From the IMG/VR virus record IMGVR_UViG_3300030104_000001, positions 1 through 20,252 of that record: 20,252 bases of DNA, one strand, 5' to 3'. Source of the stretch: a virus. Positions 15,471-20,252 of the stretch are shown in pieces. A program made the translations under genes and the position numbers. Each line of letters starts with the position of its first letter. Position 1 is the stretch's first letter. The notes beneath the pieces were generated by a model that ran no database searches, was not told where the DNA came from, and saw only the letters and a list, made by a program, of their open reading frames with translations.

Positions 15471-15754
15471 TCACTTAACTCCTGGACATAAACTGTAGGT
15501 GTACCACTACCATGAATGGTTGCCATTTTCATACCACCATCTACTTTAAATATAATAGATTCATCTCCTGCCATGTATATTGAAGTAGCTGCTACTGCTG
15601 TAGGACTTGCTCCAAATTCAATAAATACAGGGCCAGTAGTTGTTACTCTTACATATTCAATAGCAGTATTAAAAGCTGATGTTTGTGCCGAAGTTCCACT
15701 TGTCGTTCTTGTGTGATTCGCTATAACTCTATAGCCACCTAGCCAATTTGCCAT
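15467..15754 (-). CDS. Small beta-rich virion protein (95 aa)
   Basis: A 95-aa beta-rich protein begins MANWLGGYRVIANHTRTTSG. Residues 32-93 (EYVRVTTTGPVFIEFGASPT, then SIYMAGDESIIFKVDGG and TVYVQELSE) have the alternating strand pattern of a single beta-sandwich domain. Similar small proteins in marine phages contain the 'IxFGxxPTA...E.IxFKV.GG' pattern. It is likely on the outside of the head or at the neck, by position. It follows the first decoration-like gene by two bases, with GGAG six bases before the ATG. I see no close sequence identity between the two, so they need not be duplicates. Its TGA overlaps the GTG of the next gene. Confidence 0.6.
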   Translation of the reverse strand: MANWLGGYRVIANHTRTTSGTSAQTSAFNTAIEYVRVTTTGPVFIEFGASPTAVAATSIYMAGDESIIFKVDGGMKMATIHGSGTPTVYVQELSE

Positions 15755-15756
15755 GT

Positions 15757-16104
15757 TTATCTCCTAATTACGAATGTTACAGTTAATGTTTTAGCACCTG
15801 AAGAGTTGCCATCGGTAATCATTTCGATTGACCCATCTTCTTCAACTCGATTAAGTGCTGATGGTGTAGATCCGTCCATAGTGCCTACTGCTGAACCTGA
15901 ATGTGCAACTGTAAATCCAGCATCTGTTACAGCAGTTCCACCAATTTCAAAAGTAATTGCTGCGTTACCACCAGTAATAGCTCCTCCAAGCACAGACATA
16001 ATTTTAATTATTCTGCCACCATCAGGTACTGCTACAAATGTTGAACCTGCTGTTGATATATCAGCAATCTGTCCAGTTATAAAATAATCATTTAATGTTC
16101 TCAT
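15757..16104 (-). CDS. Small beta-rich head protein, probable decoration protein (115 aa)
   Basis: A 115-residue protein, rich in Gly, Ala, Ser, Thr and Val with short beta strands throughout, begins MRTLNDYFITGQIADIS. There is no signal peptide, membrane segment or catalytic motif. Residues 24-60 (FVAVPDGGRIIKIMSVLGG, then TFEIGGTAVTDAGF) and the C-terminal TLTVTFVIRR suggest a compact beta sandwich. Proteins of this type commonly sit between the capsid and adaptor genes in SU10-like and marine podophages and are found in virions. A capsid decoration protein is the most likely role, inferred from position. The start ATG has GGAG seven bases upstream and is the first gene after the terminator. 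Confidence 0.6.
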   Translation of the reverse strand: MRTLNDYFITGQIADISTAGSTFVAVPDGGRIIKIMSVLGGAITGGNAAITFEIGGTAVTDAGFTVAHSGSAVGTMDGSTPSALNRVEEDGSIEMITDGNSSGAKTLTVTFVIRR

Positions 16105-16179
16105 TAAATTTCTCCAAAATTAATAACCCTCGTTCCGAAGCGATACCTTCTTCAAGGTCATTATTAAATGTATCTAAGT

Positions 16180-16219
16180 GGGTGGAGAAAAAAAACAAAG
16201 GAGTGCAAAAACTCCACCC
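16180..16219. repeat. Outer 8-bp inverted repeat around the terminator
   Basis: GGGTGGAG at 16180-16187 is the exact reverse complement of CTCCACCC at 16212-16219, with 24 bases between them. The right arm shares CTCC with the inner terminator stem (16211-16215), so the two hairpins cannot both form fully. The outer one encloses the U-tract itself. It may stabilise the 3' end of the capsid transcript or compete with termination. Confidence 0.75.
16188..16215 (-). terminator. Rho-independent terminator after the capsid gene
   Basis: Read on the minus strand, GGAGT (16215-16211), a six-base loop and ACTCC (16204-16200) form a short GC-containing hairpin, followed at once by TTTGTTTTTTTT (16199-16188). 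It lies 35 bases after the capsid stop. The 5-bp stem is short, so partial termination with read-through into the next genes is likely. It overlaps a larger inverted repeat that could form a competing hairpin. Confidence 0.8.
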
Positions 16220-16249
16220 TTTACTAACTACGAGGAAAGTAAAATTTTA

Positions 16250-17191
16250 TTATGAAGTAGTTAAATCAGCGATTTTACCACTAGCTGCTTCGTTTTTAGA
16301 AACAAGAGTATACTCAACGAGTAATTGTTTCTTCTCAGCATCACCAGTTTTCGCTAAGTCTTGTACTTGGAAAGGTCTTAAATAAGCTGCTGCCCACATC
16401 TCAGTATCTACTACATGAGCTGTTCTGCCTGAACTTCTTAAGATCCTATCAGCTACTACTCTAACTTCACCGAAGTCTGAAACATAAACATCAATAGTAG
16501 CAACTAAGCTTCTATCTTCTGCCATATCCATTCTTGTTGAGTTACCAGTAAAGCCTGATACTTTTTGTTTGTTGAATGAACCAACTAACAATAAGTCAGG
16601 GTTACCACCTTGGTCATAGCAAAGTTTTAAATTTGCTTTTAAGAGTGCTTCAGTTAAAACTCTTTGAGTTCCATCTGTAACTGCTCCAGTTGTTCCATGT
16701 GTAGAACCACCACTTCCATGAGCTTCGTTAGTATTACACCATGCTTCGTAACCTCTAAGTCTACGACCTGTGCCTGATGAACCAACAGTTGCGACATTAA
16801 CGCCTGTTAAGTCAAACTCCATATCACGTTTTAGTTCTTTACCAGCTTTAGCTATTTGATAAGCCATTTCTGATGTTACACCTGCTTTATTAACAACTTC
16901 TTGAGTTCCTGAAACTACAACAGGTTTTGTAGAAATCTGTGTGTAGTTTAATAGTCTTGAAGTAGCTGTTAATGCTCTGTTTGGAGAATCATCTCCTTCT
17001 ATTACGACATTTGTAGCTGCTGTTGCAAGAGAATCTGTTTGCCATTCATGTTTTGTTGCAGTAGCTGTACCAGTACCGATGCTAGACATAAATGGTGTTT
17101 CAGTTGGAGAAATGTTGTAAATAACATTCGCCAAATCTTCTCTTTTATCATTACTACTAAATGTTTCGTAGGTATTTGTATAAATTGCCAT
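16250..17191 (-). CDS. Major capsid protein (SU10/DUF5309-like)
   Basis: A 313-aa protein starts at ATG 17191 with AAGG seven bases upstream. The N-terminus (NDKREDLANVIYNISPTETP, then FMSSIGTGTATATKHEW) is the diagnostic opening of SU10-type (DUF5309) HK97-fold capsid proteins: a 'P-x-x-T-P-F' loop followed by the 'H-x-W-x-x-D' strand. Residues about 90-120 (QISTKPVVVSGTQEVVNKAG) form the next conserved block, and VRVVADRILRSSGRTAHVVD with the AAYLRPFQVQDLAKTGD segment lies near the C-terminus. The length is normal for the family. The protein assembles the icosahedral head on the scaffold. An intrinsic terminator follows directly downstream, which would raise capsid mRNA over that of the following genes. 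Confidence 0.92.
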   Translation of the reverse strand: MAIYTNTYETFSSNDKREDLANVIYNISPTETPFMSSIGTGTATATKHEWQTDSLATAATNVVIEGDDSPNRALTATSRLLNYTQISTKPVVVSGTQEVVNKAGVTSEMAYQIAKAGKELKRDMEFDLTGVNVATVGSSGTGRRLRGYEAWCNTNEAHGSGGSTHGTTGAVTDGTQRVLTEALLKANLKLCYDQGGNPDLLLVGSFNKQKVSGFTGNSTRMDMAEDRSLVATIDVYVSDFGEVRVVADRILRSSGRTAHVVDTEMWAAAYLRPFQVQDLAKTGDAEKKQLLVEYTLVSKNEAASGKIADLTTS

Positions 17192-17225
17192 TTGATTACC
17201 TTATGTAAAAAAGTTTAGTATTAGG

Positions 17226-18254
17226 CTAAGAGTTCATTAGGCTTTCAATAACATTTTTAGCGTCATTTACATGGCCAGTTTTCCTTAACCTTGCTCTTTG
17301 TGCTTTAACTTTATCACTAGATATTTCACCCTTAGTTGCTGGAGAACCAGGTTTTTGAACTTTAGGAACAACTTTAGTTTTCTTATTAGAAATCTTAGCT
17401 GCTAAAAGATTTTCATACAACATAGCTTTATGTAGAACATCTACAGACCTTGCGTCAATTAGGCTATTAACTTCTTGTTCGGTAAATCCTTTTTTAACTG
17501 CAAAACTTTTTATACTTTGTTTAAGTTTTGGGCCTTTATCAGGATCAACCCATTCAGGTAGTCTTTGTGCCATAATTTCTTGCTGTCTGCCAAGTTCTTC
17601 TTGCCATTTAGCTTCATGCTCTTGTTGTTGTTTTAATTGAAGATTTTTTTGTTCATCTTCAACCATTCTTTTATTATCCTGAAGTTCCCTATATTGGTCT
17701 CTTTTCAACATATATTCGGTTGGATCTTCTTCCTTGAGTTTAGTCCAATCAGTAGATGAAAGTTCTTTAATCTTTGCGTCTGCCTGAGTATTAAATTGTT
17801 CAAGTTGTGATAAGTAATGCTGTCTTTCTTGTTGAGTCGCAGCTAATTCTTCATCAGCTTTTTTGCGTTGCTCGGCCAATACTTGACTTTTTCTTGTGTA
17901 ATCAGCTTGTCTACTATAACCAGCTTGGAGTTCGTCAAGAGTAACCTCAACATCTTTACCATCAACTTTAATGGTGTATGTACTAGGTGTCTGACTTTCT
18001 TCAATTTGGTCATCGTCTACTAGGTCATCAGCAGTTAATCCGTCAGGATTAGTTGCTTTTGTTTCAACTGATTCGGCATTTTCCATTGCCTGTTCAGAAA
18101 CATCTTCTTGAGTTTCTGTTTCTTCTTGGTTTTCTTCGCTTTGCTCTACTGGAGTGCTCATCATACCTTGAAGTGCTTTTTGTGCCGATGCAACATCTGT
18201 TACAGGCACACCACCATGAGTGGATTCTTTTATAGGGATATCATCTTTTGCCAT
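17226..18254 (-). CDS. Capsid scaffolding protein
   Basis: This acidic, low-complexity, largely helical protein of 342 aa starts at ATG 18254 behind a strong AGGGAGG. Residues 35-90 are Glu/Asp/Gln-rich and disordered. Residues about 92-130 (TYTIKVDGKDVEVTLDELQ, then GYSRQADYTRKSQVLAEQ) are a hallmark of scaffolds in marine and SU10-like phages. Residues 130-215 are a long Gln/Glu/Lys coiled coil, and the basic C-terminus (KVKAQRARLRKTG region) is the likely capsid-binding end. Scaffolds drive correct prohead assembly and then leave or are cleaved. The gene lies immediately upstream of the major capsid gene, 34 bp away, as expected. No protease motif is visible. Confidence 0.88.
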   Translation of the reverse strand: MAKDDIPIKESTHGGVPVTDVASAQKALQGMMSTPVEQSEENQEETETQEDVSEQAMENAESVETKATNPDGLTADDLVDDDQIEESQTPSTYTIKVDGKDVEVTLDELQAGYSRQADYTRKSQVLAEQRKKADEELAATQQERQHYLSQLEQFNTQADAKIKELSSTDWTKLKEEDPTEYMLKRDQYRELQDNKRMVEDEQKNLQLKQQQEHEAKWQEELGRQQEIMAQRLPEWVDPDKGPKLKQSIKSFAVKKGFTEQEVNSLIDARSVDVLHKAMLYENLLAAKISNKKTKVVPKVQKPGSPATKGEISSDKVKAQRARLRKTGHVNDAKNVIESLMNS

Positions 18255-18256
18255 GA

Positions 18257-18511
18257 TTATTTACCTCCCTTTCTTTCTTCTTCGAGAATTTTTCCATTCT
18301 CCATAGTATTTACAAGAACATTTTGAGCTGTTAATACACCTCTTATAGAATGATACAATGCTTCTCTGCCATTTGTATCAACTATTTCTGTTCTTATCCA
18401 TTTCTGAAATATATCGTTTTGGATAACTTCATAAGATTTTATTAATAAAGGATCTTCAAGTAATGCTTTTGCATTTTGTCCTTCCCTTATCTCCTTCTCT
18501 TTATCTGTCAT
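18257..18511 (-). CDS. Conserved hypothetical phage protein (84 aa)
   Basis: A helical, charged 84-residue protein: after a short N-terminal linker, residues 16-75 (ALLEDPLLIKSYEVIQND, then WIRTEIVDTNGREALYHSI) form an all-alpha pattern seen in small proteins encoded between portal and scaffold in many podophages. The conserved features are the 'LLxxPLL' opening, a tryptophan and the 'DxxGREALY' turn. No enzymatic motif is seen. The start is ATG at 18511 with AGGAG a few bases upstream, overlapping the HTH gene by 11 bp. Its place just before the scaffold suggests a head-assembly accessory protein, but its function is not established. Confidence 0.7.
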   Translation of the reverse strand: MTDKEKEIREGQNAKALLEDPLLIKSYEVIQNDIFQKWIRTEIVDTNGREALYHSIRGVLTAQNVLVNTMENGKILEEERKGGK

Positions 18512-18704
18512 TTTCTGCTCCTATTTGGTTGATTCTATCCACAATATCTGTGGTTATAGTTTTTCTCCCAGCGAGATACCCTCGAATATCATTATGACTA
18601 ATAGATGTTTTCAAAGATAACTCATTTACTGAAATTCGATATTTCAACATTAACTGTTGTAAATCTGTATTAGTAAGTTTTGATTTTTCTCTTAATATAA
18701 CCAA
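18501..18704 (-). CDS. Small helix-turn-helix protein (67 aa)
   Basis: Residues 13-59 fit a small Cro/CI-like helix-turn-helix: helix from T13 to Y22, helix two at about V26-T33 (VNELSLKT), turn at S34-S36, recognition helix at about H37-A45 (HNDIRGYLA), then helix four over T51-I61. The GRKTIT after the recognition helix is typical of XRE-type domains. At 67 residues it is close to Cro size, so it probably binds DNA as a dimer. The start is read as TTG at 18704, directly after the previous stop, with AGAAG about eight bases upstream; no in-frame ATG precedes M19. A DNA-binding regulator inside a head operon is unusual; it may tune late transcription or interact with packaging. The target is unknown. 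Confidence 0.6.
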   Translation of the reverse strand: MVILREKSKLTNTDLQQLMLKYRISVNELSLKTSISHNDIRGYLAGRKTITTDIVDRINQIGAENDR

Positions 18705-18971
18705 TTATCTGTTCTTCTTTCTTCTAAATGTTGAAACATTCGTTGGTTTTCCACCAACACCTTGTGCTTTTGCTCTTTTACGAGAAACAGCAGATGTTAT
18801 TTGTGCTTTTGTCATTCTTGCAGCTTTAGATGCAGGAACACATTTAGGATATGCTCTCCCTGAACCTTTGGCTCTACCACATTTTTGAAACTTACCCTTT
18901 TTTTTAGGCGACCCAATGTCAACCCAATTTTCTTTAAACCATTTGGTAAGACCACCAGTAGATTTAGCCAC
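18705..18971 (-). CDS. DUF5872-like basic protein (88 aa)
   Basis: The start is GTG at 18971, preceded by GGAGG eight bases upstream, the clearest SD in this cluster. The order of motifs is WFKENWVDIG (residues 11-20), a KKKGKFQKCGRAKG stretch, YPKCVP (41-46), then AARMTKAQITSAVSRKRAKA and a basic tail. This is the arrangement I associate with DUF5872-type proteins of marine phages and giant viruses. The two cysteines (CGR and KCVP) sit about 13 residues apart and could bind a metal or form a bond. There is no known activity. The protein is strongly basic, like its neighbours. The stop abuts the TTG of the next gene. Confidence 0.7.
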   Translation of the reverse strand: MAKSTGGLTKWFKENWVDIGSPKKKGKFQKCGRAKGSGRAYPKCVPASKAARMTKAQITSAVSRKRAKAQGVGGKPTNVSTFRRKKNR

Positions 18972-19119
18972 GTCTATAACCTCCCCCTCTTTTTTTATAT
19001 TCTCTTACAAGCCAAGCATTAGCATAAGCTGAAGGATAAACTTTAAATTTTTTCTTAGCTGCTGATTTTACTCTTGAATATAAAGCAGGGTTAGTAGGTA
19101 TATTACGACTTTTTGCCAT
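18964..19119 (-). CDS. Small conserved phage protein, 'PSAYANAWLVREYKKRGGGY' type (51 aa)
   Basis: A 51-residue basic protein begins MAKSRNIPTNPALYSRVKS. The core (KKFKVYPSAYANAWLV, then REYKKRGGGYR) is a pattern I recognise from small proteins in marine phages and large viruses, often encoded next to a DUF5872-type gene, as it is here. It overlaps the preceding gene by 17 bp and the following gene by 8 bp, in different frames. The SD upstream of ATG 19119 is weak (AGAGA). No catalytic motif, signal or membrane segment is present. Function is unknown; a helical, nucleic-acid- or capsid-associated protein is a reasonable guess. Confidence 0.7.
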   Translation of the reverse strand: MAKSRNIPTNPALYSRVKSAAKKKFKVYPSAYANAWLVREYKKRGGGYRRG

Positions 19120-19228
19120 TCATTCTATCTCTTTTAAAAATGCCTCTACCAATTAAAATATCTTTTTTGGTAACTTTTCCATCTTTATTTAAATCAGGAA
19201 ATCTTTTTTTTGTTTTAATTTTTTTCAT
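19103..19228 (-). CDS. EF-hand-like microprotein (41 aa)
   Basis: This 41-residue basic protein contains one calcium-loop-like motif at residues 12-23 (DLNKDGKVTKKD): D12, N14, D16, G17, V19, T20 and D23 match the order of ligands in EF-hand and dockerin-type loops, with Asp instead of the usual Glu at loop position 12. It continues with ILIGRGIFKRDRMNGKKS. The start is ATG at 19228 in an ATGA overlap, with AAGG seven bases upstream. A single loop in so short a chain would need to dimerise or sit on another protein to bind calcium well. Similar 'PDLNKDGKVT' microproteins recur in marine phages, and none has an assigned function that I know of. Confidence 0.7.
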   Translation of the reverse strand: MKKIKTKKRFPDLNKDGKVTKKDILIGRGIFKRDRMNGKKS

Positions 19229-19371
19229 TTTCCGACCTTTTTCATTGCTAGTTTATGTGCTTGTGTAAAGGTTTTACCTTTATTCATCTCTTTACGCATA
19301 AAAGTCATATGTTTCGCAGTATGATGTTTTTTATGTTTTGCAAGAGTTGCCTTTTGTAGTTTAGTTAACAT
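19225..19371 (-). CDS. Small basic phage protein (48 aa)
   Basis: ATG at 19371 overlaps the end of the 17-aa frame, and the TGA overlaps the next ATG (ATGA). The product, starting MLTKLQKATLAKHKKHH, is very rich in Lys and His and ends with FTQAHKLAMKKVGK. The pattern 'MxxEMxKGKTFxQAHKxAMKKVG' recurs in small proteins of marine phages. There is no membrane segment. The predicted structure is two short amphipathic helices. Function is unknown. Its high positive charge and its place in the head operon would suit a DNA- or RNA-contacting virion protein, but that is only a guess. An AAGG lies three bases before the ATG, inside the upstream peptide gene. Confidence 0.65.
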   Translation of the reverse strand: MLTKLQKATLAKHKKHHTAKHMTFMRKEMNKGKTFTQAHKLAMKKVGK

Positions 19372-19418
19372 TTGCCTTTTTTCTTCTTTTTTCCTTTTTT
19401 CATTGGTTTGCCATACAT
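19365..19418 (-). CDS. Lysine-rich 17-aa peptide
   Basis: A 17-codon frame encodes MYGKPMKKGKKKKKGKC: nine of 17 residues are lysine and the last is a lone cysteine. The start is supported by AGGAG at good spacing before ATG at 19418. The frame is fully packed, with its stop next to the following ATG (TGT-TAA overlaps ATG-TTA). It is too short to assign a family. Similar tiny MYG-K peptides do occur in marine phages as I recall them. It may be a real nucleic-acid-binding or virion peptide, or it may mainly serve to couple translation of the next gene. The ribosome binding site is the main evidence for its being translated. Confidence 0.5.
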   Translation of the reverse strand: MYGKPMKKGKKKKKGKC

Positions 19419-19428
19419 AATATTTCTC

Positions 19429-19653
19429 CTATAAAAGTTTTAGTATTTCTGTAAATTTATCACTCATCAAAACAAAGACCACAATAGCTCCATATATAAT
19501 ATATTGAGCTTTAAAGATTGCTCTTTTAACATCTCTAACATCGTCTTTAAGAACATCAATATCTCTTTGCATATGAGCAAGATGATTGTTTTTAATTAAA
19601 TCAATGTCTTTTTTGAGTAATTCTATTTCTGTTTTAATGTCCTTTTCGTTCAT
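19429..19653 (-). CDS. Coiled-coil membrane protein, XhlA-like (74 aa)
   Basis: The N-terminal 45 residues are charged with a heptad pattern (ELLKKDIDLIKNNHLAHMQRD region), followed by one hydrophobic segment at about residues 50-63 (AQYIIYGAIVVFVL) and a short charged tail. This coiled coil plus C-terminal anchor resembles XhlA/hemolysin-type holin-associated proteins, which act at the inner membrane during lysis. The 'HLAHMQRDIDVLKDD' part is typical of that group. The length also fits. The gene is not next to any recognisable endolysin here, so a lysis role is inference; a virion or membrane-anchoring role is possible. It starts with ATG in an ATGA overlap with the preceding gene, with an AGAGG about 11 bases upstream. 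Confidence 0.6.
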   Translation of the reverse strand: MNEKDIKTEIELLKKDIDLIKNNHLAHMQRDIDVLKDDVRDVKRAIFKAQYIIYGAIVVFVLMSDKFTEILKLL

Positions 19654-19808
19654 GCTAGTGGCAACCTCTTTCTTTTAGGGTACATATTAACTGCTATTGC
19701 TACTGCTTGTTTTTGTGGTTTGCCCTCTTTTTTTAATACTTTAATTTTTTTAGAAATTAATTTATTTCTCTCAATATTTCCATATCCTGAGTATTTAGGG
19801 TATGCCAT
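19650..19808 (-). CDS. Small lysine-rich phage protein (52 aa)
   Basis: A 52-codon frame starts with ATG at 19808, sharing a base with the portal stop (TAATG), and ends in TGA overlapping the next ATG (ATGA). The product begins MAYPKYSGYGN and is strongly basic. Residues 20-41 (SKKIKVLKKEGKPQKQAVAIA region) carry the pattern KxGKPQKQAVAIA, which I recognise from small proteins scattered through marine phage genomes. There is no signal peptide or membrane segment. Its role is unknown. The gene lies first in a chain of tiny genes between portal and scaffold, so it is expressed with the head genes. The upstream SD is weak, so expression probably depends on translational coupling to the portal gene. 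Confidence 0.7.
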   Translation of the reverse strand: MAYPKYSGYGNIERNKLISKKIKVLKKEGKPQKQAVAIAVNMYPKRKRLPLA

Positions 19809-20252
19809 TAGCTTGGGCCTATTCCAACAGGTCTATTTTGCACAGCTTCTAGTGCAAGTTCTTGTTCGTTTAAGTCAAGTTGTGATTTTTTAATCTGTAA
19901 TTCTTGTTGCTTAAGAGCAAGATTGACTGCTGCTTCTTCTTGTTTAAGTTTAAGTTCTTGTGCTTTAAGTTCAGTATCTATTTGTAACTCTTGAGCTTGT
20001 AATTGTAATTTTTGTAATTCTACTTGAGCTTTTTGTTGTGCTACTTTTTCATCTAATGTAGGTTCAGGTGGTGGTTGAGGTGGCATCATAGCTGGATTAG
20101 ATATAAACTGATCTGAGTTTTTATATCCTGATTGAGCTATAAATTCACTTACTGCATTATATATATTTTGTGGTGTAACGATTGACCCCATTCCACCATT
20201 TTGTATTAAACCTTGTATTATCTGCATAATAGAACCCATAGTTTGAGTTTTA
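19808..20252 (-). CDS. Portal protein, C-terminal end (partial)
   Basis: This is the 3' end of an open frame that continues past the right edge. Codons before the first in-window ATG (20239) are open (K-T-Q-T), so that ATG is probably internal. The visible 147 residues have a short helical part, a proline stretch (PPQPPPEP) and then about 80 residues of very Gln/Glu/Lys/Leu-rich heptad-like sequence, a predicted long coiled coil. Portals of P22/SU10-like podophages often end in such a helical barrel or coiled-coil tail, and the position just upstream of scaffold and capsid is where a portal is expected. The portal is the dodecameric DNA-entry ring of the head. No portal core domain is visible, so the call rests on position and the C-terminal character. 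A separate coiled-coil virion protein remains possible. The stop overlaps the next start as TAATG. Confidence 0.55.
   Translation of the reverse strand, partial: KTQTMGSIMQIIQGLIQNGGMGSIVTPQNIYNAVSEFIAQSGYKNSDQFISNPAMMPPQPPPEPTLDEKVAQQKAQVELQKLQLQAQELQIDTELKAQELKLKQEEAAVNLALKQQELQIKKSQLDLNEQELALEAVQNRPVGIGPS

Noticed and set aside
16120-16161. A 13-residue minus-strand frame in the gap after the capsid terminator
   Set aside because: There is no SD before its ATG, and a frame this short is expected by chance.
16105-16187. A promoter in the capsid-decoration gap
   Set aside because: A TTGAAG is present, but no suitable -10 box lies at normal spacing, and phage-specific promoters cannot be judged from one copy.
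1-20252. tRNA genes, CRISPR arrays, insertion sequences, integrase or attachment sites
   Set aside because: None was visible on reading; no regular direct repeats, cloverleaf-like stems or transposase/integrase motifs were found.

Overview
The window looks like about 20 kb of the late (virion structure) half of a short-tailed dsDNA phage. It is AT-rich. Every gene I can support lies on the minus strand, so the operon reads from the right edge (base 20252) to the left edge (base 1). Genes are packed tightly: most junctions are 4-5 bp stop/start overlaps (ATGA, GTGA, TAATG) or gaps under 15 bp with a Shine-Dalgarno (SD) sequence of AGGAG type. The head genes resemble SU10-type podophages, and the small accessory proteins resemble families that recur in marine phages. 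A marine podophage of an AT-rich alphaproteobacterium such as a Pelagibacter-type host fits well, but host and genus are inferred, not shown.

In transcription order: (1) 20252-18257 holds the C-terminal end of the portal, then a run of tiny, mostly lysine-rich proteins (17-88 aa), including an EF-hand-like microprotein, a coiled-coil/membrane protein, a protein resembling DUF5872, a small helix-turn-helix protein and an 84-aa hypothetical. Several of these are below 60 codons and easily missed. (2) 18254-14333 is the head module: scaffold, SU10-like major capsid protein, an intrinsic terminator, two small beta-rich decoration-like proteins, a conserved 100-aa protein, the SU10-type head-tail adaptor and a 69-aa protein. 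(3) 14332-8555 is the tail module: an 840-aa repeat-built fibre, a 98-aa protein, a collar-domain fibre, a 516-aa tail hub/nozzle-like protein, an 86-aa protein and a GNAT-like protein. (4) 8545-2436 has four genes that look like DNA-ejection (internal virion) proteins, ending in a 1173-aa protein with an LPD38-like region and a TTG start. (5) 2439-1 holds a membrane protein that could be a holin, a DUF6321-like basic protein and three consecutive genes whose products carry export signals: a Ser/Thr/Asn-rich cysteine protein, a 40-aa lipoprotein and a secreted, glutamate-tailed protein running off the left edge.

The genes work together as a virion assembly line: portal, scaffold and capsid build the head; adaptor, hub and fibres build the tail; the large proteins are probably packed in the head and ejected with the DNA. 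The parts least explained by this plan are the tiny basic gene cluster on the right and the three-gene exported cassette on the left. No terminase, polymerase, lysozyme, integrase, tRNA or CRISPR array is visible. No stretch over 300 bases lacks a gene; the longest gap (145 bp, 16105-16249) holds the terminator.
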